A stretch of 64,000 nt of DNA from Burkholderia vietnamiensis LMG 10929 (GTDB lineage Bacteria > Pseudomonadota > Gammaproteobacteria > Burkholderiales > Burkholderiaceae): the NCBI RefSeq assembly GCF_000959445.1, contig NZ_CP009630.1, forward strand, positions 930,001-994,000, in the 5' to 3' direction. Position numbers and translations under genes: made by a program. The notes below the pieces were generated by a model, which was given only the letters and a program-made list of their open reading frames with translations, had not been told where the DNA came from and did not search any database. This document shows positions 57,021 to 64,000 of this stretch, one piece after another (position 1 is the first letter of the stretch; each line of letters opens with the position of its first letter).

Positions 57021-57042
57021 GAATGATACGTTATATCATTTC
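57021..57042. promoter_or_regulatory. second palindrome in the znuD-adh divergent region
   Basis: AATGATACGTTATATCATT at 57022-57040 has perfect 7-nt arms (AATGATA/TATCATT) with a 5-nt centre, flanked by GA and TC. It resembles the first palindrome in length and AT content, and could serve the zinc alcohol dehydrogenase gene or both genes. Confidence 0.5.
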
Positions 57043-57271
57043 TGATTCAAACCGGGACGATGCCGCCCATGCGCCGACGTACCGCTTCATCGGCGACGCC
57101 GGCCAACGGCCCGAGGCGGTGCTGCGAGCGTGCGCACGGCCGCGCAGCACACGACGGCGCGCTGCGAACCGGCCGCAATCGCGTGCGTTTCCCGTAGCGT
57201 TGACACGTATCAAGTCGTTGCGGTCTCGAGCCCGGATACTGGCCCGGTCATCGACCAGACAGGAGCAGGGC

Positions 57272-58300
57272 ATGACCCAAACCATGAAAGCGGCCGTCGT
57301 TCACGCATTCGGCGAACCGTTGCGTATCGAGGAAGTCCCGGTGCCGACGCCCGGCCCCGGCCAGATTCTCGTCAACATCAAGGCGACGGGCGTCTGCCAT
57401 ACCGACCTGCACGCCGCCGACGGCGACTGGCCCGTGAAGCCGACGCTGCCGTTCATTCCCGGCCACGAAGGGGTCGGCATCGTCGCGGCAGTCGGCGCGG
57501 GCGTCACGCATGTGCGCGAAGGCGATCGCGTCGGCGTGCCGTGGCTGTACACGGCGTGCGGCCATTGCGAGTACTGCCACACGGGCTGGGAAACGCTGTG
57601 CCACGGACAGGAGAACACGGGCTACTCGGTCAACGGCAGCTACGCGGAATACGTGCTGGCCGATCCGAACTACGTCGGCCATCTGCCGGCGCAGGTCGCC
57701 TTCGACGAGATCGCGCCGATCCTGTGCGCGGGCGTGACGGTCTACAAGGGCATTCGCGTCACCGATACGCGTCCGGGCCAGTGGCTCGCGATTTCCGGCA
57801 TCGGCGGCCTCGGCCACGTGGCCGTGCAGTACGCGCGGGCGATGGGCCTGCACGTCGCGGCCATCGACGTGTCGCCGGCGAAGCTCGAGCTCGCGCGGCA
57901 ACTGGGCGCGGAGCTGACGATCGACGCATCGGTCGACGATCCGGCGAAGGTCATCCAGAAGGAAATCGGCGGTGCGCACGGCGTGCTGGTCACGGCCGTA
58001 TCGCGCAGCGCGTTCGCGCAGGCGCTCGGGATGGTCCGGCGCGGCGGCACGGTCGCGCTCAACGGCTTGCCGCCGGGCGATTTTCCGCTGCCGATCTTCT
58101 CGACCGTGCTGAACGGCATCACGGTGCGCGGCTCGATCGTCGGCACGCGCCGCGATCTGCAGGAGTCGCTCGATTTCGCTGCGGACGGCCTCGTGCGCGC
58201 GCATATCCATCGCGACCGGCTCGGCAACATCAACGACATCTTCACCCGTTTGCGCGAAGGGAAGATCGACGGGCGCATCGTGCTGACCGACATGCAGTGA
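57272..58300 (+). CDS. adhP: zinc-dependent alcohol dehydrogenase, AdhP type
   Basis: 342 residues. Catalytic zinc ligands Cys42 and His65-Glu66 (VCHTDLH, PGHEGVG) and structural zinc cysteines 96, 99, 102 and 110 ([15 protein letters not shown]) are all present, with the NAD-binding motif [13 protein letters not shown] near 175. It oxidises primary alcohols such as ethanol with NAD in the cytoplasm. AGGAG lies about 8 nt before ATG 57272. Divergent from a zinc-type TonB receptor, which makes zinc-linked control conceivable. Confidence 0.94.
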   Translation: MTQTMKAAVVHAFGEPLRIEEVPVPTPGPGQILVNIKATGVCHTDLHAADGDWPVKPTLPFIPGHEGVGIVAAVGAGVTHVREGDRVGVPWLYTACGHCEYCHTGWETLCHGQENTGYSVNGSYAEYVLADPNYVGHLPAQVAFDEIAPILCAGVTVYKGIRVTDTRPGQWLAISGIGGLGHVAVQYARAMGLHVAAIDVSPAKLELARQLGAELTIDASVDDPAKVIQKEIGGAHGVLVTAVSRSAFAQALGMVRRGGTVALNGLPPGDFPLPIFSTVLNGITVRGSIVGTRRDLQESLDFAADGLVRAHIHRDRLGNINDIFTRLREGKIDGRIVLTDMQ

Positions 58301-58316
58301 CGCGCCAGCGTCGGAT

Positions 58317-58351
58317 GCGCAGCCGCGACGCGCGAAACGTCGCGGCTGCGC
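58317..58351. terminator. 14-bp perfect hairpin between convergent genes
   Basis: GCGCAGCCGCGACG and CGTCGCGGCTGCGC pair perfectly around CGCGAAA, between the alcohol dehydrogenase and the BNR-repeat gene. No T-tract; probably a shared transcription end. Confidence 0.65.
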
Positions 58352-58367
58352 TGCGCTTACGTGCGCA

Positions 58368-59852
58368 TCACGGCGCGAAGAACACGTCGGTGCGGTTCGT
58401 CAGGTTGCCCGCGTTGGTCTGCACGAACAGCGGGTGGAACGACGAAGACGGCAGCACGTCGAGCCCTTGGTAGTCGCCGATGAAAAAGCCTTCCGCGTTC
58501 GGCGCGAGCTTCATGTCGAACGGACCGCCGACGCGCCGCTCGTCGGCGAACGTCGCACCGCCGTCGTGCGAGATCTTGCGCCAGAATCCGGTCGGCAGCG
58601 TCGTCGTGTTGCCGGCCGCGAGGTCGCGGAAGTCGTAGTAGGTGACCATCACCGCCCCGGCGCTGTCGACCCGCACCGACGGATTGAACGCCGCACGCCC
58701 GGTCGGCGTGTTTACCTGCAGCGGCGCGCTCCAGCTCGCGCCGCCATCCTTCGACGTCGATAGCGCGATCTCGTCGTAGTTGCCGCCGTTGAATCGACCG
58801 TCCTGCCAGACGACGTAGAGCTGTCCGGACGCGGCATCGATCGCGGGCTCCGGAATGATGTCGCCGGTGCGCACCGGTTCGCCGGTGTTCGGGTCGGTCA
58901 CGCCGGCCGTCTGCAGCGCGGCGATCACCTGCGGCTTGCTCCACGTCGCGCCGTCGTCGCTCGACTTGATGAACGCGACCTTGCCGGCCGCCTTGTTGAA
59001 CGGCGGCTGGATCAGATCGAAGAAGTCGTACAGCGTGCCCGTCTTCGGATCGACGACGATCTGGTTGCCGATCGTCTGCTGGCGCGACGGCACGTCGACG
59101 ATCACCTTCGCCGCGCTCCAGGTCTTGCCGCCATCGGTCGTCTTCGAGAAGAACGTCGGCCCGCGGTACGCCTGCGTGTGCAGGTTCGCATACGGGTTGC
59201 CGTTGGGCAGCTCGAGGCGGTCCCACACCGCATACGCGGTGCCGGCCTTCACCGGGTTCGCGGTGACCGATTCCTTGTCGTTGAAGAACTGCGTCGTCGG
59301 TTCGTCGTTCGCGATCAGCACGGCCGGGCGGCTCCACGTTTGCCCGCCATCGGCCGACACGGACGCCGCGACCGCGTTGCTGTTGTTCGACTGATTGAAC
59401 GAGATCGACACGGAGTACGCGGTGCCGTCCGGCCCGAACGACACCCACGGATCGGACGCGCGCTCGTACTTCAATCCGCCCGGCGCGCAGGCGCTGAACG
59501 GTTGCGGCGTGCGCGCCCAGGTCGAGCCGCCGTCGAACGTGTAGCCGGCGACGAGCCCGTGCGCGCCGCCGTTCGACCAGCGGTCCTGTTGCCATACCGC
59601 GATCATGTTGGTCGGATTCGCGGGGTTCACCGACAGCCAGGGCTCGACCTCGGCGTTCACGTAGTTCGTGCCCGGGCCGCCGATCGTGCAGGCCGCGAAC
59701 GGGCTGGGCCCCGACACGACGACCGGGTCGGCATGGGCCGCGGTCGCGACGGCGGCCATCGCCAGCGCGCCGGAGAGTCGGCTAAATCGGCTGAGTCGAG
59801 TCAGGCGGGTGAGGCGGGTGACGGGCGAGTGGAACTCGATCTGGCGTCGCAT
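58368..59852 (-). CDS. secreted sialidase-like (BNR/Asp-box) protein
   Basis: 494 residues. Signal peptide with an unusual n-region of repeated TRL/SRL units and cleavage near AHA-DP. The mature part is a beta-propeller with at least six Asp boxes: FDGGSTWAR, SADGGQTWS, TTDGGKTWS, SSDDGATWS, SKDGGASWS, SHDGGATFA. This is the exo-alpha-sialidase fold, but the Arg triad and FRIP motif are not evident, so activity is uncertain; it may be a propeller of other function. GAGGAG lies 7 nt before ATG 59852. Confidence 0.82.
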   Translation of the reverse strand: MRRQIEFHSPVTRLTRLTRLSRFSRLSGALAMAAVATAAHADPVVVSGPSPFAACTIGGPGTNYVNAEVEPWLSVNPANPTNMIAVWQQDRWSNGGAHGLVAGYTFDGGSTWARTPQPFSACAPGGLKYERASDPWVSFGPDGTAYSVSISFNQSNNSNAVAASVSADGGQTWSRPAVLIANDEPTTQFFNDKESVTANPVKAGTAYAVWDRLELPNGNPYANLHTQAYRGPTFFSKTTDGGKTWSAAKVIVDVPSRQQTIGNQIVVDPKTGTLYDFFDLIQPPFNKAAGKVAFIKSSDDGATWSKPQVIAALQTAGVTDPNTGEPVRTGDIIPEPAIDAASGQLYVVWQDGRFNGGNYDEIALSTSKDGGASWSAPLQVNTPTGRAAFNPSVRVDSAGAVMVTYYDFRDLAAGNTTTLPTGFWRKISHDGGATFADERRVGGPFDMKLAPNAEGFFIGDYQGLDVLPSSSFHPLFVQTNAGNLTNRTDVFFAP

Positions 59853-60283
59853 GGACTGCTCCTCGTTGAGGTGCGGCAGCGATGGCATGGCGAGCCGACA
59901 CGAACCGGCGCACGGCAACGGATGCCGTGCACGAGACGGATCGGGCGATCAGGAAGCCGCTTCGGTCATCGCAAGCCGCAGGTGCTGGATCCCGCCAGCA
60001 CGTCGGTGAGACTCCGCTTCGTTTTCATTGCTTTTCGTTGCTTGGTCGGCGCCTACGACGAATGCATCGAAGTGGAATGGAATGTAGGTGATCCGTATGT
60101 GGCGCGGGGGGCAATTTTTTGTAACAGAGCGTAGCCGGAAAGCGTTGCCGAAACGGCTCGCGCAGGCGCGCAAAATTTTCCTTCGAAAAACTTCGGAAGC
60201 CGAATCGAAGCGCGAATTGGAATCGCTATCGATTACGTGCGGAACGCGGTGCACGCAGCCGATGCGGCGCGCCGCGCCGGCAG
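59853..60283. other. intergenic region without a gene
   Basis: Contains AT-rich stretches (a run of T near 60115; TTTTCC and GAAAAA near 60175-60195), which could include the end of the marR transcript and the promoter of the BNR-repeat gene. No gene seen. Confidence 0.4.
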
Positions 60284-60715
60284 TCAACGCTCGGCCGGAA
60301 AGCGCTGCTGCAAGGCGTTCAGCCAGCGCGCGACGACGTCGAGTTCGTCGTCGGAGAAGCCGTCGCACAGCTTGCCGTTCAGCTCGCGCAGCAACACGCG
60401 CGCGCGCTTGAGCGCCGCATGACCTTCGTCGGTGAGGAACAGACGCGTTGCGCGCCCATCGTCCGAATCGGCGTGGCGCGTGAGCAGGCCGGCCTTCGCC
60501 ATCCGGTCGGCGAGCCCCGTCATCGCGGACGGCGCGAGTTGCAGCGCCGCACCGACTTCGCCGATCAGCGCGCCGTCCTGCTTCGCGAGAAAGAACAGCA
60601 CGCCGGCCTGCGCGGCGCTCGCGCGCGCGTCGGTCTCGGCCTTGCGGTCGACCCAGCGCTGTACGCGCCGCTGGCCGATGTTCAACAGAAAAAACAGTCG
60701 TCGATGTTCGCTCAA
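60284..60715 (-). CDS. MarR-family regulator
   Basis: 143 residues with the MarR winged helix: RRLFFLLNIGQRRVQRWVDRKAE, LIGEVGAALQLAPSAMTGLADRMAKAGLLTRHADSDDGRATRLFLTDEG. The TTG start at 60715 overlaps the stop of the hydrolase gene (TTGA), so the two are coupled. MarR proteins repress by binding palindromes and are released by small aromatic or other ligands. Two likely operators lie ahead of the hydrolase gene. Confidence 0.92.
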   Translation of the reverse strand: MSEHRRLFFLLNIGQRRVQRWVDRKAETDARASAAQAGVLFFLAKQDGALIGEVGAALQLAPSAMTGLADRMAKAGLLTRHADSDDGRATRLFLTDEGHAALKRARVLLRELNGKLCDGFSDDELDVVARWLNALQQRFPAER

Positions 60716-61629
60716 GTTCGGTTCCCGGCTGCGATGGAAAGGGATGGGCGGTCGGCGTCGCGGCGCGCGTCGAGCGCCTGCGCGAGCCAGTCGGCGACGC
60801 CCGGCCACAGCACGGCGCCCGGCCGGCTGCGGAAGAAGCCCATGTGCCCGACCGGGCCGGTGCCCGCCGCGTGCGGATCGATCTGCCGGCGTTCGACGGC
60901 CGCTCCGGTCAGGTAGCTTACCAGCAGGTCGATGGCGCGCCGATTGGCCCACGGATCGTCGTCGAAGCCGACCGCGAGAATCGGCAGCCGCTGTTTCGAA
61001 AAGCGCTCGGCCGCGCCGAGCGTCGGATCGTCGAAGAAGTAGTGCGGCAGCGTGGTCCAGCGGCTCCATTCGCGGAACACGCCGGCCGGCAGATCCTCGC
61101 CGAGCCCGAGCCGCTTGCCCGGCACGTAGCCGAGCAGCGCCGACGCGAGCGGGCCGAGCACGTGCAGGATCAGACGCACCTTCAGGCGTTCGGCCGCACT
61201 TTCGATCAACCGCGTGCTGCCCGCGTGGGCGGCGACCAGCACGGCGGCACGCAGATGCGCGGTGCCGGCCGACAGGCCGACCGCGTGGCCGCCGACGCTG
61301 TGCCCGACCGCCAGCAGCGGCACTGCGCGGTGCGTGTCGCGCGCCCACGCGATGGCCGCGCCGACGTCGAGTTCGATCCAGTCGCGCATGCGGGCCTGCA
61401 GTTTGGTGAGCCGCGCGGGCCGCGATGAACCGATCCCGCGATAGTTGTAGGTCAGCGCCGCGAAGCCGCGCGTCGTCAGAAAGCGTGCGAAGCCGGCGTA
61501 CAAGCGCTCGGGCACGGCGGTCGCCGGGTGGATCAGCACCAGCGCGCGCGGCGGCGCGTCCGGCGACCAGAGCGTGCCGCGCAGCGCATAGCCGTCGGCG
61601 GCGGAAAACGCGATGGGTTCCGATGTCAT
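60712..61629 (-). CDS. alpha/beta hydrolase
   Basis: 305 residues. The nucleophile elbow GHSVGG contains Ser111, the oxyanion region is VLIHPATAVPERLY, and GFDDDPWANRRAI and PVGHMGFFR supply candidate acid and His residues. It resembles serine-aminopeptidase-type hydrolases (Hydrolase_4), substrate unknown. No signal peptide, so cytoplasmic. First gene of an operon with marR. Confidence 0.88.
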   Translation of the reverse strand: MTSEPIAFSAADGYALRGTLWSPDAPPRALVLIHPATAVPERLYAGFARFLTTRGFAALTYNYRGIGSSRPARLTKLQARMRDWIELDVGAAIAWARDTHRAVPLLAVGHSVGGHAVGLSAGTAHLRAAVLVAAHAGSTRLIESAAERLKVRLILHVLGPLASALLGYVPGKRLGLGEDLPAGVFREWSRWTTLPHYFFDDPTLGAAERFSKQRLPILAVGFDDDPWANRRAIDLLVSYLTGAAVERRQIDPHAAGTGPVGHMGFFRSRPGAVLWPGVADWLAQALDARRDADRPSLSIAAGNRT

Positions 61630-61652
61630 GTCCGTCCTCGTTCAGAAAGGTA

Positions 61653-61698
61653 ATTTGCATGCGAAATATAGTTCTCGGTGTATTTCGCGTACGAAATA
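61653..61698. promoter_or_regulatory. two operator-like repeats upstream of the hydrolase-marR operon
   Basis: TATTTCGCGTACGAAATA at 61681-61698 is a perfect inverted repeat (7-nt arms, 4-nt centre). A related sequence, ATTTGCATGCGAAATA, lies at 61653-61668, 24-28 bp closer to the hydrolase start. Both fit a consensus ATTTCG-N4-CGAAAT, a typical MarR-type palindrome, so autoregulation of the operon is likely. Confidence 0.65.
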
Positions 61699-61928
61699 TC
61701 TGTCGAGGATGTCCTCGAACGGCTTTCCCGTGGCGCGTTGCAACATCGGCATGCGCGCCGTCCTGCCATCGAAGATTTGCGCCTTTCGATAGCAGAATAT
61801 TGCGTTTGTTCGATGCCGGCGATCGACGTATCGTCGACGGTTTCATGGCGTGCGCCGTGTGCTTCGTTCGATGCGCTATCCGGCGCTGCTGCGATGCGCA
61901 CGCCAGTCAACTACCGGAGAAAATCACG

Positions 61929-62894
61929 TTGTCGAGCCGAATCGTCACCACGCTGCTGCTCGCGCTCGCCGCGCAGCCGGGCATCGCGAAAGACACCGTC
62001 ACGCTGCGCGTCGGTGAACAGAATTACTTCAACATCCAGGCGTCGATGGAAGCGTCCGGCGTGCTGAAGGACGTGCGTTACGCGATCGAGTGGAAGCACT
62101 TCCAGGCCGCCGCGCCGGTCGCCGAAAGCCTGAGCGGCAATGCGATCGACGTCGGCTTCCTCGGCGATTCCGCGCTGCTCACGCTGGCCGCACGCGGTGC
62201 GCCGGTGAAAGTGGTGGCGGTGTCGCGGCAGAGCCTCGACGGCGTCGCGATCCTCGTACCGAAGAATTCGCCCGTGCGCACGGTGGCCGACCTGCAGGGC
62301 AAAACCATTGCGGTGTGGCGCGGTGCGTGGAGCCAGCAACTGGTGCTGCGTGCGCTCGAACACGCGGGCCTGCGGATGGATTCCGTCAAGTACGCATACC
62401 TGATGCCGATCGACGCGACCAATGCGCTCGCGAACGGCTCGGTCGACGCCGTGTCGTTATGGGAGCCGTTCGTCAGCACGCTCGCGCTGCGGCAGGGCGC
62501 GCGGCCGGTGACGACCGCGCAGGGGCTGATGCCCGCGCTCAGCTTCGTCGCCGCGAACGACGAGGCCGCAGCCGGCAAACGCGCGGAGATCACCGATTTC
62601 CTGAAGCGCGTCGCGGCGGCGCGGCAGTGGGTCGACAGTCATCCGCGCGAATACGCGCAGCTGTGGGCGAAGCGTGCGCAGCTCGAGCCGGACGTCGCGT
62701 ATCGCTGGCTCGGCAACGCGCACCAGCGCGTGGGCCCCGTCGACGACGCTGCCGCGAAGGACGCGCAGAATACCGCCGACTTCCTGCACAAGGCCGGCGT
62801 GATCCCGGTTGCCTACGACACGACGAAACTGCTCGACCGCTCGTATGCGGGCGCGTTTGCGGCCCCCGCGCAACAGACGGCTGCCGCGCGGTGA
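61929..62894 (+). CDS. ABC substrate-binding protein, aliphatic-sulfonate type (SsuA-like)
   Basis: 321 residues with a short signal peptide (IVTTLLLALAAQPGIAKD). It is an SsuA/TauA-like binding protein: LRVGEQNYFNIQASMEASGVLKDVRYAIEWKHFQAAAPVAESLSGNAIDVGFLGDSALL, then VADLQGKTIAVWRGAWSQQLVLRAL. The TTG start at 61929 is chosen since GGAG lies upstream and the next usable ATG upstream gives a Cys/Arg-rich leader; it is not certain. No permease or ATPase is seen downstream in the window. Likely sulfonate or taurine uptake. Confidence 0.85.
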   Translation: MSSRIVTTLLLALAAQPGIAKDTVTLRVGEQNYFNIQASMEASGVLKDVRYAIEWKHFQAAAPVAESLSGNAIDVGFLGDSALLTLAARGAPVKVVAVSRQSLDGVAILVPKNSPVRTVADLQGKTIAVWRGAWSQQLVLRALEHAGLRMDSVKYAYLMPIDATNALANGSVDAVSLWEPFVSTLALRQGARPVTTAQGLMPALSFVAANDEAAAGKRAEITDFLKRVAAARQWVDSHPREYAQLWAKRAQLEPDVAYRWLGNAHQRVGPVDDAAAKDAQNTADFLHKAGVIPVAYDTTKLLDRSYAGAFAAPAQQTAAAR

Positions 62895-63169
62895 CGATGT
62901 CGCCGCGATCGGTGATCACCTGTGAACGGCGCCAGCGCGGCGCCGCATGCGCATCGACCTCATCGTGATGGTTCATGCGCATTCGCCGCGCGGCGCGCTC
63001 TGTGTGGCATTGCGCACGCGCCTGAAGCCGCCGGCAGCGCGGTTCGACGGTATGCCGATCAAGCGCACGAGCCGATCTATCGAATTTCGCGGAAGACGCG
63101 CAACCCGAACCGCGCCACGTTACCCGCGCGGCCGATAGCACGCGACGGCAGCCGCACCGTCGCACCGAA

Positions 63170-64000
63170 TCAAAATGACGGCAGCCCCGGCGGATTCGTT
63201 TCGGCGCGCCCGAGCGCCTCGCTCTGCAATCCCCAGCGTGCCAGCGCCTGCGCATAGCGGCCGTTGTCGATCAGCGTGTTGGTCGCGAGCGTCAGCGCCG
63301 GCGCCAGCCCGCTGCCGCGGCGCGTCGCGATCGCGACGTCCGCCTTCACCGGCCATCCCGCGTTCACGACACCCACTCGACGGATCTTGCCGTCACGCGC
63401 GGCCTCGTACGCGAGCGACGCATTCGGATTCAGTTCGGCGTCGGCGCGACCGGACAGCAGCGCGACGCGCGCTGCCGCATCGTCGTCGAAATAGAGCGGC
63501 TCGGTCGCCTTCAGCCCTTGTGCGACATTGCGCCGGCTCCATTCGAGCAGGATGCGCTCCTGGCTCGTTCCCGCGCCGGTGATCACGCGCAGGCCCGCGA
63601 TGTCCTTCGGTTCGGCGATCTTGGCGATCGGGCTCGCGCTGCGCACGTAGAACCCGTGCAATCCGAGCCGATAGGTCGTGAAGTCGAATCTCTCCTTGCG
63701 CTTCTCGGTCACGCCCACGTTCGAGATCACGGCGTCGTACTTGCCGGACGCGAGCCCGAGCGGCCAGTCGGCCCATGCGATCGGTACGAGCAGCAGCGCG
63801 CGGCCCAGTGCATCGGCGACGAGCTGCGCATAATCCGGATCGGCGCCGACCACCGTGCGTGCGTCGGTCGCATAGGTCGACACGGGCGGCGCGTGCGGCG
63901 CGATCGCGACGGTGAATGCGCCGTCGCGCACCCAGCGATAGTTGCCGGCCGCGCGGATCGCGGCGGCGTCGCGCGCGGCGCGGATGCGGCCGGCCTGGCG
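63170..64000 (-). CDS. amino-acid-type ABC substrate-binding protein (cut by window edge)
   Basis: The frame is open from position 64000 to a stop at 63170, 276 residues, with the N-terminus beyond the window. It has the SBP_bac_3 pattern: DPDYAQLVADALGRALLLVPIAWADWPLGLASGKYDAVISNVGVTEKRKERFDFTTYRLG, then DIAGLRVITGAGTSQERILLEW. It resembles polar amino-acid or cystine receptors. The last residues visible (RQAGRIRAARDAAAIRAAGNYRWVRDGAFTV) suggest the start lies close to the edge. Confidence 0.85.
   Translation of the reverse strand, partial: RQAGRIRAARDAAAIRAAGNYRWVRDGAFTVAIAPHAPPVSTYATDARTVVGADPDYAQLVADALGRALLLVPIAWADWPLGLASGKYDAVISNVGVTEKRKERFDFTTYRLGLHGFYVRSASPIAKIAEPKDIAGLRVITGAGTSQERILLEWSRRNVAQGLKATEPLYFDDDAAARVALLSGRADAELNPNASLAYEAARDGKIRRVGVVNAGWPVKADVAIATRRGSGLAPALTLATNTLIDNGRYAQALARWGLQSEALGRAETNPPGLPSF

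Overview
The window is about 64 kb of GC-rich chromosomal DNA with strong third-position G/C bias. It carries a typical single-copy gene set: assimilatory nitrate reduction, glyoxylate and gluconeogenic enzymes, TonB receptors, MocR, LysR, Lrp and MarR regulators, DUF4148, and a second IF-1 next to a cold-shock gene. This points to a betaproteobacterium of the order Burkholderiales, most likely Burkholderia and probably the B. cepacia complex. The assignment rests on gene content and protein style, not on a database search. No rRNA, tRNA, CRISPR array, insertion sequence or replication origin was recognised. Both edges cut a gene: an AraC-type regulator on the left and an amino-acid ABC substrate-binding protein on the right.

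Region 1 (0-14 kb) is a nitrate assimilation locus. On the minus strand lie cobA (siroheme precursor), nasT (ANTAR antiterminator) and nasS (nitrate sensor). On the plus strand lie narK, nirB, nirD and a 1402-residue nitrate reductase fused to a CysJ-like flavoprotein. The region ahead of narK holds two tandem NtrC-type sites 21 bp apart, a canonical sigma-54 promoter, and a leader with two hairpins that carry the same hexaloop AACGGC. The second hairpin overlaps the 5' arm of a strong terminator, as expected for a NasT RNA target.

Region 2 (14-27 kb) holds mprF-acvB (lysyl-phosphatidylglycerol synthesis and turnover), a MocR regulator, and a PotD-like periplasmic protein overlapping a membrane diguanylate cyclase, an arrangement like Vibrio NspS/MbaA. 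It also has a DUF4148 protein, a TauE exporter divergent from a LysR regulator, and a LysE exporter.

Region 3 (27-43 kb) holds a Tat-exported purple-acid-phosphatase-like enzyme, three MFS transporters, a choloylglycine/penicillin-V-acylase family amidase, cspA and a second infA. It continues with a DUF1326-DUF2182 pair, a divergent lrp/lysE pair with an inverted-repeat operator, and btuB behind a cobalamin riboswitch.

Region 4 (43-54 kb) holds a YbaK / YheO-DauR-type regulator / hydroxy-amino-acid dehydratase operon, isocitrate lyase, GTP-dependent PEP carboxykinase, an AcpA-type phosphoesterase, and otsA with a decayed copy of its own 3' end just beyond the stop.

Region 5 (54-64 kb) holds short decayed reading frames and a ZnuD-like TonB receptor divergent from a zinc alcohol dehydrogenase with two palindromes between them. 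After these come a secreted sialidase-like BNR protein, an alpha/beta hydrolase-marR operon with two operator-like repeats, and two ABC substrate-binding proteins. Several starts are non-ATG (GTG: rhtB-type lysE, cspA, acpA-type, otsA; TTG: infA, marR, the sulfonate-type binding protein), chosen from ribosome binding sites, overlaps or family N-termini.
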